A stretch of DNA of 64,000 nucleotides, taken from contig JBQCGD010000052.1 of the NCBI GenBank assembly GCA_051955985.1, positions 5,988 through 69,987 on the forward strand, in the 5' to 3' direction. Source of the DNA: DATKPA01 sp051955985 (GTDB lineage: Bacteria > Planctomycetota > Phycisphaerae > WQYP01). The notes beneath the pieces were generated by a model. That model had not been told where the DNA came from, did not search any database, and saw nothing but the letters and a program-made list of their open reading frames with translations. Positions 24,679-33,196 of this stretch are shown in pieces. How positions within the stretch are numbered: the stretch's first letter is position 1; each line of letters begins with the position of its first letter. The translations under genes were made by a program, and so were the position numbers.

Positions 24679-27444
24679 TTATTCCTGGTCGGGGGAGTGG
24701 ACTTCGACGGGGCCGAGCTTTTCGAGTTGTTGTTTGACGGCGGAGGCGGGGGCGACGACGACGATGGTCATTTTCTTTTCGTCGGCGTAGGCGTTCATGA
24801 GTTTCTGGATGTCGTCGGCGGAGACCTTGGCGATGCGTTCGGGGTAGACGTCGTAGTAGTCTGCGGGGTAGTTGTTGAGGATGGCGACGAGGCGGCGGCC
24901 GGCCTGCTGCTGGATGGTCTGCATGGACATGAGCATCTGTCCGGCGACGCGTTTTTTGGCTTCGGAGAGTTCGGTCTCGGGGACGGGGGCGGATTTCATG
25001 TCGTCGAAGACTTTGAACATGGCTTCGATGGTGTCAGTGGTGGTTTCAAACTTGGTGCCGGTGTCGCCCTCGAAATCGCCGGCCTGGCGACCGGGTTCGA
25101 AGTAGGCGGAGACGCCGTAGACGTAGCCTTTTTCAGCGCGGACGTACTTGCCGAGGCGGGAGTCGATGCCGCTGGAGAGGAGCTGTCCGGCGAGGGAGCC
25201 GGCGAATTTCTGGTCGCTCTGGATGTTGTAAGCGGGGTCGCCGAGGGTGATGGTGCTTTGCTTGGAGGGTGGGAAGTCGATGAGGATGACGCGGCGTTTG
25301 TCGGGGGCGGATGGGAAGTTGTAGTGGACGGCGGGGAGGTCGGTGCTGCGGAAGCCCTCGAGGAGTTTCTGGGCGGCTTTCTGGCCCTGATCGACGGTGA
25401 TGTCGCCGGCGAGGATGAGGACGGCGTCCTTGGCGGAGTAGACCTGCTTGTAGAAGTTTTTGACATCATCGAGGGTGATGCTGGAGAGGGACTTGAGGGT
25501 GTCGGGGCGGCCGAGGGGGGAGTCGCCGTAGATGGCGTGGTTGAATTCACGTGAGGCGAGGGCGTTTGGGGTGTTGAGGGCGAGGCGGAGGTGGTCGAGG
25601 GATTCGTTCTTGAGGTTGTCGAACTGGGCCTTGTCGAAGGCAGGGTTGACGAGGAGGGCGTGGGTGTCTTCGAGGCCCTTGGCGAGTTGTTCGGTGAGGG
25701 CGGAGCCGGTGATCATGGTGTTGTCGCCGCCGTCGGAGACTTCGATGGAGATGCCGCGGGATTCGAGTTCTTCGTTGAACTTGTCGTAGGTGGTGCCTTC
25801 GGGTCCGCGGCGGACCATGCCGGCGGTGAGGCGTGCGAGGCCTTCCTTGCCGGCGGGTTCGGCGTGGGAGCCCATGCGTGTGGCGAGGGACCAGGTGACG
25901 AGTGGGATGCGGTGGTCTTCCATGACGATGACGTGGACGCCGTCGATGGTTTTTTCGACGCCTTTTTCAAAGGTGGCGTGAGGGACGGTGCCGGACATGG
26001 GGGGCTTGGCGGGGTAGTCGGCGGGGAAGTCGATTTTTTTCGCCTCGGCCTGGGCGACGGGTTGGGAAGTGGCCTGGGTGGCGGCGGGTTGGGTTGCGGG
26101 GGCTTCGGGTTTGCCGGGGACGATGGTGAGGGTGTTGGACTTGCCGGCGACGAAGTATTTTTTGGCGACGCGCTGGAGGTCGGCGGCGGTGAGGGCTTCG
26201 ATGCGGGCGCGTTCAGTTTTCACGTGGTCGAGGTTGCCGCGCATCATGAGTTCGTCGCCGAGGATGGAGGCGGTGGATTCGGCGGTTTCCCAGCGGGTGG
26301 CGAGGGAGAGGCGTTCCTGCTGCTTGGCTTTTTCGAGTTCTTCGGGGGTGACGGCGGAGTCGGCGATGTCCTTGATTTGATCGAGGAGGACTTTTTCGAC
26401 GGCGGCGGGGTCTTTGCCCTGGAGGAGGGTGGCTTCGACGCCCATGATGCCGCCATCTTCGAGGGGTTCGGCGATGGCATCGGCCTGGATGCAGAGGGGG
26501 TCGGCGTTGGTGACGAGTGCGCGGGAGAGGCGTGAGGAGCGGCCGTCGCCGAGGATGGTGAGGAGGAGGCCGAGGGCGTCCTGGTCGTCGGAGACGATGG
26601 GGGGCATGGGGTAGACGATGACGATGCGCGGGAGTGGGACGCGCATCTGGACGGTTTCGCGGCGGGGCTTGGACTGGTCGGGTTCCCTGGTGACGTGGCG
26701 TTCGAGGGGTTGTCCGGCGGGGATCCAGCCGAAGTACTTGTGGACGTCGGCCTTGGTTTGATCGAGATCCATTTTGCCGGCGACGACGAGGACGGCGTTA
26801 CCGGGGATGTAGTATTTGTTGAAGAAGGCCTGGAGCTCTGGGGAGTGTGCTTCCTGGAGCTGCTGCATGTTGCCGATGGGAGTCCAGTGGTAGGGGGCGT
26901 CCTTGTAGACTTCGGCGAAGAGGGTATCCCACATGGTGCCGTAGGGCTGGTTTTGGCGCATGCGCCATTCTTCCGCGACGACGAGGCGTTCGGTGTGGAA
27001 GATCTGGGGGAGGACCTTGAAGCTGGCCATGCGGTCGGCTTCGAGCCAGAGTGCCATGTTGGCGTAGGTGGCGGGGAGGGTGTCGTGGTATTCGGTTTTG
27101 TCGAAGGAGGTGAAGGCGTTGCAGTAGCCGCCGACGGAGCCGACGAGTTTCATGTGCTCCTGTGGTGCGACGTGGGCGGAGCCGCGGAACATCATGTGTT
27201 CGAACATGTGGGCGAAGCCCTGGCGGTCGGCGCGTTCGTCGCGGGAGCCGACGTGGTAATCGACACGGACCTGGGTGACTGGGGAGGAGGGCATGGGGGC
27301 ATAGATGACGCGGAGGCCGTTGGAGAGGGTTTCGGTGTCCCAGGTGATGCCGAGCTTGTCATCGGCGCGCGAGGTGAGGGAGCAGGCGAGGGAGAGAGCG
27401 AGAGCGACGAGAGCGGGGAGGAGGGGGCGATTTTTGAGGGGCAT
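24679..27444 (-). CDS. M16-family zinc peptidase, two-domain, secreted
   Basis: 921 residues with a Sec signal peptide (MPLKNRPLLPALVALALSLACSLTSRADD). The first half holds the inverted zinc motif HxxEH (His79, Glu82, His83 in GFAHMFEHMMFRG) and the downstream Glu in RLVVAEEWRMR. The second M16 domain starts near residue 490 (VEKTIDGVHVIVMEDHRIPLVTW) and lacks HxxEH, so one active and one inactive half are fused as in pitrilysin-like proteins. A low-complexity ATQPAATQATSQPVAQAEA linker joins them. It probably acts in the periplasm on peptides. It is divergent from the small membrane protein at 27591. Confidence 0.92.
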   Translation of the reverse strand: MPLKNRPLLPALVALALSLACSLTSRADDKLGITWDTETLSNGLRVIYAPMPSSPVTQVRVDYHVGSRDERADRQGFAHMFEHMMFRGSAHVAPQEHMKLVGSVGGYCNAFTSFDKTEYHDTLPATYANMALWLEADRMASFKVLPQIFHTERLVVAEEWRMRQNQPYGTMWDTLFAEVYKDAPYHWTPIGNMQQLQEAHSPELQAFFNKYYIPGNAVLVVAGKMDLDQTKADVHKYFGWIPAGQPLERHVTREPDQSKPRRETVQMRVPLPRIVIVYPMPPIVSDDQDALGLLLTILGDGRSSRLSRALVTNADPLCIQADAIAEPLEDGGIMGVEATLLQGKDPAAVEKVLLDQIKDIADSAVTPEELEKAKQQERLSLATRWETAESTASILGDELMMRGNLDHVKTERARIEALTAADLQRVAKKYFVAGKSNTLTIVPGKPEAPATQPAATQATSQPVAQAEAKKIDFPADYPAKPPMSGTVPHATFEKGVEKTIDGVHVIVMEDHRIPLVTWSLATRMGSHAEPAGKEGLARLTAGMVRRGPEGTTYDKFNEELESRGISIEVSDGGDNTMITGSALTEQLAKGLEDTHALLVNPAFDKAQFDNLKNESLDHLRLALNTPNALASREFNHAIYGDSPLGRPDTLKSLSSITLDDVKNFYKQVYSAKDAVLILAGDITVDQGQKAAQKLLEGFRSTDLPAVHYNFPSAPDKRRVILIDFPPSKQSTITLGDPAYNIQSDQKFAGSLAGQLLSSGIDSRLGKYVRAEKGYVYGVSAYFEPGRQAGDFEGDTGTKFETTTDTIEAMFKVFDDMKSAPVPETELSEAKKRVAGQMLMSMQTIQQQAGRRLVAILNNYPADYYDVYPERIAKVSADDIQKLMNAYADEKKMTIVVVAPASAVKQQLEKLGPVEVHSPDQE

Positions 27445-27590
27445 GAAGAACTCCGTGAAAGGATGCAGGTGGAGATATCATAGAATTGTTTCCGCTGGTG
27501 GCAATTTGTGTTGCGGGGTTGGAAGAAATAATCATTGAAATAGGTGAGGGGGAGGCGGATAGTGGTGGGGCGAATCGGGAGGAGGCCAGC

Positions 27591-28277
27591 ATGAGCGAAG
27601 GGGTGAACGGCGGAGGGGCGGCGGGCGGGGTCGCATTGCCGCGGGCACACGTGCTCAGTTATGTGACGACGGCGGGGACGCCGACGCGGGTGCGGAAGGT
27701 GGCGAGCGTGGGGGTGATGGTGATTGGGATTTTGTTGCTGGCGTTCACGGCGCTGGTGGCGGTTCCGGTGGCGAGCATGGATTTTCGAATTGCACATTAC
27801 ATGCAGGAGGCGGCATCGCGCGGCGGTTGGGTGCGCGTGGGGGGAAGGTTTCGTCCCGGGCCGCCGCCGGCGCATGTGCCGTCGCTGGGGTATTTTCTGA
27901 TGGTGCAGGGTTATCGGGATCTGGTGCGGATCGGTGTTTTGCTGTTGGCGGGGACGGTGTCGGTGCTGATGGTGTTGAGCGGGCGGAAGATATGGGAGGG
28001 GAAGGCGTGGGTGTGCCGTGGGGTGGCGGTGTTGTTGTGGGCTCCGGCCGTGGTGTTGTTCCTGTTGTCGGTATGGGCGGGCGGGCATGCGGTGGTGTAC
28101 GGGACGAGGCTGGCGGGGTATCGGGCGTATCCGGGGGAATGGGAATGGGGGTTGCTGCTGGTGTTGACGGTGCCGGGATTGCTGCTGCATTTTGACTTGA
28201 TGCGGTTTTTGTGGTGGATTGCGCGGAACCCGGTGGAAGAGAAGCCGCGGGTGGGATTTCTGCCGGCAGGGGGGTAA
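27591..28277 (+). CDS. Predicted four-helix membrane protein
   Basis: 228 residues from ATG 27591, which has GGAGG upstream; the longer frame from 27486 lacks a ribosome site. Four hydrophobic segments are visible: VASVGVMVIGILLLAFTALVAVPV, LVRIGVLLLAGTVSVLMVL, VCRGVAVLLWAPAVVLFLLSVWAG and WGLLLVLTVPGLLLHFDLMRFLWW. No family was recognised. It lies just upstream of the DegP-like protease (53 bases) and may be co-transcribed with it. Confidence 0.7.
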   Translation: MSEGVNGGGAAGGVALPRAHVLSYVTTAGTPTRVRKVASVGVMVIGILLLAFTALVAVPVASMDFRIAHYMQEAASRGGWVRVGGRFRPGPPPAHVPSLGYFLMVQGYRDLVRIGVLLLAGTVSVLMVLSGRKIWEGKAWVCRGVAVLLWAPAVVLFLLSVWAGGHAVVYGTRLAGYRAYPGEWEWGLLLVLTVPGLLLHFDLMRFLWWIARNPVEEKPRVGFLPAGG

Positions 28278-28330
28278 AGCGGGGGAGTTGGGGATAGAAT
28301 CGTGGGACTTGTTTTTGCAGAGGGATGTGC

Positions 28331-29716
28331 ATGCGATCCTGGTATCGACGTGGCGTATTGGCGGCGGTGATGGTGATGGTGGCGGGAGCGGGGGGCGTGC
28401 GGGGGGAGGAGAATCTGCGCGAGACGAATGATGTGCGCGTGTACCGCATGACGAAGGATGCGGTGGTGAATATATCGTCGACGCACACGGTGGTGGCGCG
28501 CATGCCGACGGGGGATCCGATTTTCGACCGGTTTTTTGGCGGGCAGGTGAGGAAGGCGGAGGCGCAATCGCTGGGGTCGGGGTTTGTGATTGATCCGTCG
28601 GGGTACATTGTGACGAACGAGCATGTCATTGATGAAGCGACGGATGTGAAGGTGACGTTTTCGAACGGGGACACGCTGACGGCGGATGTGATTGCGACGG
28701 ACAATCAGCATGACCTGGCGGTGCTGAAGGTGGATCCGAGCCAAAGGAAGCATCGGGAGATTCCGCTGCAGGCGATTGCGCTGGGAAGTTCCGACGACTT
28801 GATGATAGGGGAGCCGGTGTATGCGATCGGGAATCCGTTCGGGTATGCGGGGACGATGACGCACGGGATTGTGTCGGCGGTGGATCGAGAGTTGAATATC
28901 AGCAAGAACAAGAGTTATGACCATCTCATTCAGACGGATGCGTCGATTAACCCGGGGAATTCGGGCGGGCCGTTGATCAATGCATATGGGCAGGTGGTGG
29001 GGATCAACACGGCGATACGGGCGGGGGCGCAGGGGATAGGGTTTGCGATTTCGGTCTCGAAGATGCGGGATTTGTTGCCGACGTTTTTGAATCCGGAGGC
29101 GGAGGATCGGGCGCAGATCGGGTTTACGGTGGAGGAGACGCGGAAGGTGACCCCGCCGGCGAATGTGAAGGCGCGGGTGGTGGTGAACAGCGTGCGGCCG
29201 GGCGGGGATGCGGAGAAGGCGGGGCTGCGGGTGGGGGATCGGATCGTGGAGATCAACGATTTGAAGGTAAAGGACGTGGTGGACGCGCTGGTGGCGATGG
29301 CGGGGGCGAAACCGGAGGACATGCTGCGGCTGCAGGTGGAGCGGGAGGAGGGCGGCAAACCGCGGGAGATGGCGTTGAACGTGCGGGTGATGAAGTTTAC
29401 GCCCCCGCCGCCGAAAGAGGTGCTGATGAGCAAGCTGGGTGTGGAGGGTGTGACGGTGACGGCGGAGGTTGCGAAAAAGTACCGGCTCGTGCCGGGAGTG
29501 CTCGGGGTGCTGGTGCTGGGGGTGAAGGATGATTCGACGGCGGCAGCGGCGGGGCTGCAGGTGGGGGACGTGATCAACCAACTGGGGCAGTTTCGCGTGC
29601 AGAACCTGGAGCAGTTGGGGGGATTGCTTCGGCGGGTGAAAGAAGATGTGGATGCGAACGTTGTCGTGATTCGGGGATCGACGCGGCTGTTTGGCACGAT
29701 TCATATTCCCGGGTGA
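28331..29716 (+). CDS. DegP/HtrA-type periplasmic serine protease with two PDZ domains
   Basis: About 461 residues with a signal peptide (MRSWYRRGVLAAVMVMVAGAGGVRG). The trypsin-like triad is intact: His in VTNEHVID, Asp in NQHDLAVLKV and Ser in INPGNSGGPLIN. Two PDZ domains follow: VKARVVVNSVRPGGDAEKAGL near residue 280 and GVLGVLVLGVKDDSTAAAAGL near 390, each with the ligand-binding DRIVEINDLKV-like segment. It should degrade or refold misfolded envelope proteins. The ATG at 28331 is preferred over 28325 because AGAGGG is better spaced. The stop overlaps a possible GTG start of the next gene, so the two are tightly linked. Confidence 0.93.
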   Translation: MRSWYRRGVLAAVMVMVAGAGGVRGEENLRETNDVRVYRMTKDAVVNISSTHTVVARMPTGDPIFDRFFGGQVRKAEAQSLGSGFVIDPSGYIVTNEHVIDEATDVKVTFSNGDTLTADVIATDNQHDLAVLKVDPSQRKHREIPLQAIALGSSDDLMIGEPVYAIGNPFGYAGTMTHGIVSAVDRELNISKNKSYDHLIQTDASINPGNSGGPLINAYGQVVGINTAIRAGAQGIGFAISVSKMRDLLPTFLNPEAEDRAQIGFTVEETRKVTPPANVKARVVVNSVRPGGDAEKAGLRVGDRIVEINDLKVKDVVDALVAMAGAKPEDMLRLQVEREEGGKPREMALNVRVMKFTPPPPKEVLMSKLGVEGVTVTAEVAKKYRLVPGVLGVLVLGVKDDSTAAAAGLQVGDVINQLGQFRVQNLEQLGGLLRRVKEDVDANVVVIRGSTRLFGTIHIPG

Positions 29717-29727
29717 TAGGACGAGCG

Positions 29728-30561
29728 ATGAGCAACGGGTTGAAGCTGGCGTATTCGACAAATGCCTACAAGCAGGCGACGCTGGAGGAGGCGGTCGATT
29801 CGATTGCGCGGATTGGGTACGCGGGGGTGGAGTTGATGGCGGATGTGCCGCATGCGTATCCGCCGGAGATGAACGAGGAGCGGATCGGTCGGTTGCGGGC
29901 GCAGTTGATTCGGAACAATCTGCCGATTTCGAACATCAATGCGTTCACGCTGTTTGCGAAGGGGGATACGTATCACCCGACGTGGATTGAGGATGATGTG
30001 CGGCTGGTGGGGGAGCGGATCAAGCACACGCAGAATGTGATTCGAATGGCGGGTGAACTGGGGGCGAAGACTATTTCGCTGCAGCCAGGGGGGCCGCAGG
30101 GGCATCTGGATCGGGAGAACGCGTTGCGGCGGTATGAGGCAGGGCTGCGGGAGTGCTTGCCGCTGGCGGAGGCGTGCGGGGTGACGTTGATGGTGGAGCC
30201 GGAGCCGGGGCTGCTGATTCAGCATTCGGGGGAGTGCGTGGAATTTTTGCGGCGGGTGGGGCATCGGAATCTGAAGATGAATTGCGATCTGGGGCATTTT
30301 TATTGTGTGGGGGAGGATCCGGCGACGGTGGTGCGGGAGTGTGCCGAGTGGATTGCGCATATCCATCTTGAAGATATCAAGGAGAACCGGGTGCACCAGC
30401 ATCGGATTCCGGGCGAGGGGGCGATGGCGTGGGAGGGGATTTTTGGGGCGATTCGGGAGATCGGGTATGCGGGGTGGGTGACGGTGGAGCTGTATCCGTA
30501 TGAGTCGACGGCGGAGGAGGCGGGGCGGAAGGCGCTGGAGTTTTTGAGACGCTTTATCTGA
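29728..30561 (+). CDS. Sugar phosphate isomerase/epimerase (xylose isomerase-like TIM barrel)
   Basis: 277 residues with the AP-endonuclease-2 fold pattern: AYSTNAYKQATLEEAVDSIARIGYAGVELM, metal-ligand Glu in LMVEPEPG, MNCDLGHFYCVGEDP, HIHLEDIKENRVHQHRIPGEG and the final WVTVELYPYES. These acidic and histidine positions bind a divalent metal in relatives. The substrate is not predictable. The ATG at 29728 is preferred because AGGA lies about 8 bases upstream; an earlier GTG at 29713 overlaps the protease stop. It probably shares a transcript with the DegP-like gene. Confidence 0.85.
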   Translation: MSNGLKLAYSTNAYKQATLEEAVDSIARIGYAGVELMADVPHAYPPEMNEERIGRLRAQLIRNNLPISNINAFTLFAKGDTYHPTWIEDDVRLVGERIKHTQNVIRMAGELGAKTISLQPGGPQGHLDRENALRRYEAGLRECLPLAEACGVTLMVEPEPGLLIQHSGECVEFLRRVGHRNLKMNCDLGHFYCVGEDPATVVRECAEWIAHIHLEDIKENRVHQHRIPGEGAMAWEGIFGAIREIGYAGWVTVELYPYESTAEEAGRKALEFLRRFI

Positions 30562-30574
30562 GAGCGGGCAGCTT

Positions 30575-30604
30575 GCCCCGCGCCTCCCGAGGCGGCAGGC
30601 GTCG
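30575..30604. repeat. Dispersed 30-base GC-rich repeat, intergenic copy
   Basis: Lies in the 50-base convergent gap between the sugar isomerase and the reductase-like gene. It differs from the copy inside lhr (15664-15693) at two positions. A short hairpin GGGCA/TGCCC flanks it on the left (30566-30578). Confidence 0.75.
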
Positions 30605-30611
30605 GCGCTGG

Positions 30612-31622
30612 TCAGGCACCGACGCTGCGGACTCTGAGGACGTCCATCATGGTGCGCATGCCGGGTTCGAGGGTGGGGGCGATGCGGGCGCAGTTGACGA
30701 GCATGCTGATGGTGCTGGCCTCGCCGGGGAAGCCGGATTTGGTGCGGACGAGGAGCGGGGGGATTCCGTCGATGATGACCTCGTCGAAGGTGTCGGCGTC
30801 GAAGGCCATGAGGAGATCGAGTTCGATTTTCTTTTTGCCGTTGACGTAACCGTCGGCGCGCATCCACATGCCGCGGACCTGGCCGGGCTGGATGTGGATG
30901 AATTCGCTGGAGACGGGGTGGTCGGCGACGACGGGCTCGAATTTTTCGCGGATGCTGTCGAGTTTCCAGTGAAGGCCGGCAGCGATCATGGCGACGGACT
31001 CGGCGAGGCCGACGTGGCCGATCTCTTTGTTGCGGATCAATTTTTTGACCTCGGCGACGGACATGCCGGCGCCGACTTTTTTCTGCAGTTGGAGACGGCG
31101 TTTGCAGGCGTCGAGGTTGCGGATGATCCTGATGTGATTGACGACGGTGCAGGGGGCGGTGCAGGCGAGGGCGAAGGCGTCCATTGCGTAGCCGGGGTTG
31201 ACGCCGGTGCCGAGGATGGCGACGCCCTTTTTCTTTGCGGCCTTGTCGAGTGCGGCGGCCATGCGGGGATTTCGCAGGGTGGGGAAGGCGAGTTCTTCGC
31301 AGGAAGAGACGGTGTGGATGCCGGCGGCGATGAGTTCTTCGACGGTTTTCTTCACAACGTCGGTGCGGCTGCCGGTGGTCATGATGGCGACGCTTCCGGC
31401 GAGGGAGCCCCTGGAGCGCCGGAGGAGATCGCGGAGGGAGCCGGAGACGGTGAGGGGTGGAATGTTTTTGCTTCCGCCCATCACTTCGCGGAGGGACTTG
31501 CCGATGAAGGCGGGGTTGATATCGACAGCGCCGACGAGCCTGGCGTGTTTGGATTGAACGAGGAGGGCATCGATGGTGCGGCGGCCGATTTCGCCGAGGC
31601 CGAGTTGGATGACACGAATCAT
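30612..31622 (-). CDS. Dihydrodipicolinate-reductase-like NAD(P)-dependent enzyme (2,4-diaminopentanoate dehydrogenase-like)
   Basis: 336 residues starting at MIRVIQLGLGEIGRRTIDALL, a Rossmann motif placed at the very N-terminus as in DapB-type enzymes. Further landmarks are LVGAVDINPAFIGKSL, VAIMTTGSRTDVVKKTVEELIAAG, SSCEELAFP, and ILGTGVNPGYAMDAFALAC, which matches the PN-x-x-G-type active-site region of amino-acid amine dehydrogenases. The C-terminal half contains KKVGAGMSVAEVKKL and VGLAESVAMIAAGL. It probably binds NAD(P) and acts on an amino acid or imine; a true lysine-pathway dapB is unlikely because it is longer and lacks the DapB signature. It starts 25 bases after the stop of the broken CPBP gene on the same strand. 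Confidence 0.65.
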   Translation of the reverse strand: MIRVIQLGLGEIGRRTIDALLVQSKHARLVGAVDINPAFIGKSLREVMGGSKNIPPLTVSGSLRDLLRRSRGSLAGSVAIMTTGSRTDVVKKTVEELIAAGIHTVSSCEELAFPTLRNPRMAAALDKAAKKKGVAILGTGVNPGYAMDAFALACTAPCTVVNHIRIIRNLDACKRRLQLQKKVGAGMSVAEVKKLIRNKEIGHVGLAESVAMIAAGLHWKLDSIREKFEPVVADHPVSSEFIHIQPGQVRGMWMRADGYVNGKKKIELDLLMAFDADTFDEVIIDGIPPLLVRTKSGFPGEASTISMLVNCARIAPTLEPGMRTMMDVLRVRSVGA

Positions 31623-31647
31623 GGGGTCCTCTGAAGACAAGGGGGGG

Positions 31648-32418
31648 TTACATGAATTGCCAGTCGCCGGTGTGGATGACGTAGAGGTAGAGGGTCCAGT
31701 TGGTGATGGCGTGGGCGACGATGCAACTGCCGAGGCTTTTGGTGCGGATGACGAGGATGCCCATGAGAAGGCCGTAGACGACGCCGGCGACGAAGGGTCC
31801 GGAGGGGGGCATGCCGTGATTAATTCCGAAGACGAGGCACATGACGATGAGGCTGGTCCAGGTGAACTTTCCGATGGGGACTTCTTCAAAAGCAGCGCCG
31901 CCGATGAGGGTACGCATGAGAAAATCGCGGAAGAACAGTTCCTCCATCACCGGGACGACGAGGGTGGGGCCGGCGACGCGGATGCAGAGGTAGGTCCAGC
32001 GCTGCCACTGGTGGTGGAGCATGATGTCGGGATTGTAGATTTCGGAGGCAGGGGGGGCGTGGCCGAGGCCGAGGTACTGGCAGGCGTACTCGGTTGCGAT
32101 CCAGAGGACGGTGCCGACGAGGCCGACGATGACGCCGAGGCCGAGATGGTTCCAGCGAATGGGGGTATAGAACTTCCAGAACAACCAGAGGAGAAGGGCG
32201 GCGAGGAGCGTTTTGACGGTTTAAACGACGGGGAGGCCGACGAACCAGAGCTTGGTGAAGTTGATGCCGGCGATGGTTCCGAAGGAGCCGGGGAGCATGA
32301 CGGCGACGAAAGCAAAGAGGGGGATGACATACGCCATCTGGGCTCGGTCGGAGAACCAGTTGCGGGAACTGGTGGTGGCATGGTCGGCGGCGGATTGTCG
32401 GTAATTAACCCGGGGCAA
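31648..32418 (-). pseudogene. CPBP-family intramembrane protease gene interrupted by an in-frame TAA
   Basis: One reading frame from a TTG at 32416-32418 (AAAGGA 5 bases upstream) to 31648 encodes a 256-codon CPBP-like protein, but a TAA at 32221-32223 splits it after about 65 residues. The first piece ends KLWFVGLPVV; the second resumes in the same frame with TVKTLLAALLLWLFWKFY, and the joined sequence reads like the continuous second helix seen in exosortase-associated CAAX proteases, where a tyrosine often occupies the place of the stop. The second piece keeps the active-site residues (MEELFFRDFLMR, FGINHG, AHAITNW). It is either a recent nonsense mutation, a sequencing error, or two pieces made by re-initiation at a TTG near 32184. 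Confidence 0.7.
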
Positions 32419-32503
32419 CGGAATCCTTTCGGCGAATAGAGGGTGCGCATTCTTACCGAAATCCGGGGCGGCTGCACGTGGCGGGGGGAGACGGGGAAGG
32501 GGC

Positions 32504-32546
32504 AAAAAAGAAAAACGGCTGGTGATGGTCCAATTCACCAGCCGTT
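32504..32546 (-). terminator. Rho-independent terminator of the DUF2934 gene
   Basis: AACGGCTGGTGA (32514-32525) and TCACCAGCCGTT (32535-32546) form a perfect 12-bp stem with a 9-base loop. On the minus strand the stem is followed directly by T5-C-T6. It lies 24 bases past the DUF2934 stop. Confidence 0.9.
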
Positions 32547-32569
32547 GGTTCTTCAATGAGGGGGAGGTG

Positions 32570-32830
32570 TTAGAGGCCGGCCTTGAGCTGGCGTTCGGCT
32601 TCGAGCCAGTCGGCGACGGGGTCACCGGGGGCGTAGCCGCGGCCGGCGAAGATTTCGTAGGCGCGCTGTTCGATCATCTGGTAGGTGACCTCGCGGGGGG
32701 CCGGGGCGGCCTTGGTAGCGGTACCGGAGCCTTTGACCTCGGAGCGCTGGGGTGCCGCAGCGGGCGCCGGGGCCGGGGCGGCCGGTGCGGCGGTGCTGAC
32801 AGCCGGTTTGGTCTTTTTGGGAGGGGGCAT
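32570..32830 (-). CDS. DUF2934 domain protein
   Basis: 86 residues. The N-terminal half is a low-complexity Lys/Pro/Ala-rich stretch (KKTKPAVSTAAPAAPAPAPA). The C-terminal 40 residues match DUF2934: YQMIEQRAYEIFAGRGYAPGDPVADWLEAERQL. The function of this domain is unknown; it is common in planctomycetes and some proteobacteria. The Lys/Ala/Pro tail could be a nucleic-acid or protein tether, which is only a guess. It has its own strong terminator, so it is a single-gene unit. Confidence 0.85.
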   Translation of the reverse strand: MPPPKKTKPAVSTAAPAAPAPAPAAAPQRSEVKGSGTATKAAPAPREVTYQMIEQRAYEIFAGRGYAPGDPVADWLEAERQLKAGL

Positions 32831-33196
32831 AATTCATTCTCCAATAAGGGGTTCTACAAAACCAAGCGAAGCCGATCGACACTATCAAGCGTCTCCGACA
32901 CTCGTCATCGAACGTCCCACGCCAACGTCCGCTTGGGCCGGGTATACCGGCATTTCATGTTCTACTCATTAATGGATTATAAGACGTAAATCAAGGGAAC
33001 GCGTGGTGACACGGGTGGCAGGGGTCGGCTCGGGAGTGCCAGAATTGGCACTTTCGGCGGCGGGCGGTACTGGCAGGCGTGGTGGACGATTCTTCATAAA
33101 AATTGATTCAACAATTACTTATGGTGATTCCGGCCATTCTCATCCCAGCCGTCGGGGCTGGTATTTGGGTTGCCTAGAGATATTACGGAGTCCCCC
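32831..33196. other. Divergent intergenic region, DUF2934 / VWA operon
   Basis: About 365 bases without a gene, more A/T-rich in parts than the rest of the window. On the minus strand a perfect TATAAT (32976-32981) lies about 150 bases upstream of the DUF2934 start, without a convincing -35. On the plus strand an A/T-rich tract (about 33095-33125) precedes the VWA gene. A 7-bp hairpin AGTGCCA/TGGCACT lies near 33036-33053. No RNA gene was recognised. Confidence 0.5.

Noticed and set aside
24619..26535. Gly/Asp/Val-rich open frames on the + strand opposite the M16 peptidase
   Set aside because: Composition typical of the reverse reading of GC-rich genes; no signal or motif.
33036..33053. Sigma-54 promoter (TGGCAC) near the VWA operon
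   Set aside because: TGGCAC is present but no TTGC at the right distance; it is part of a small hairpin instead.
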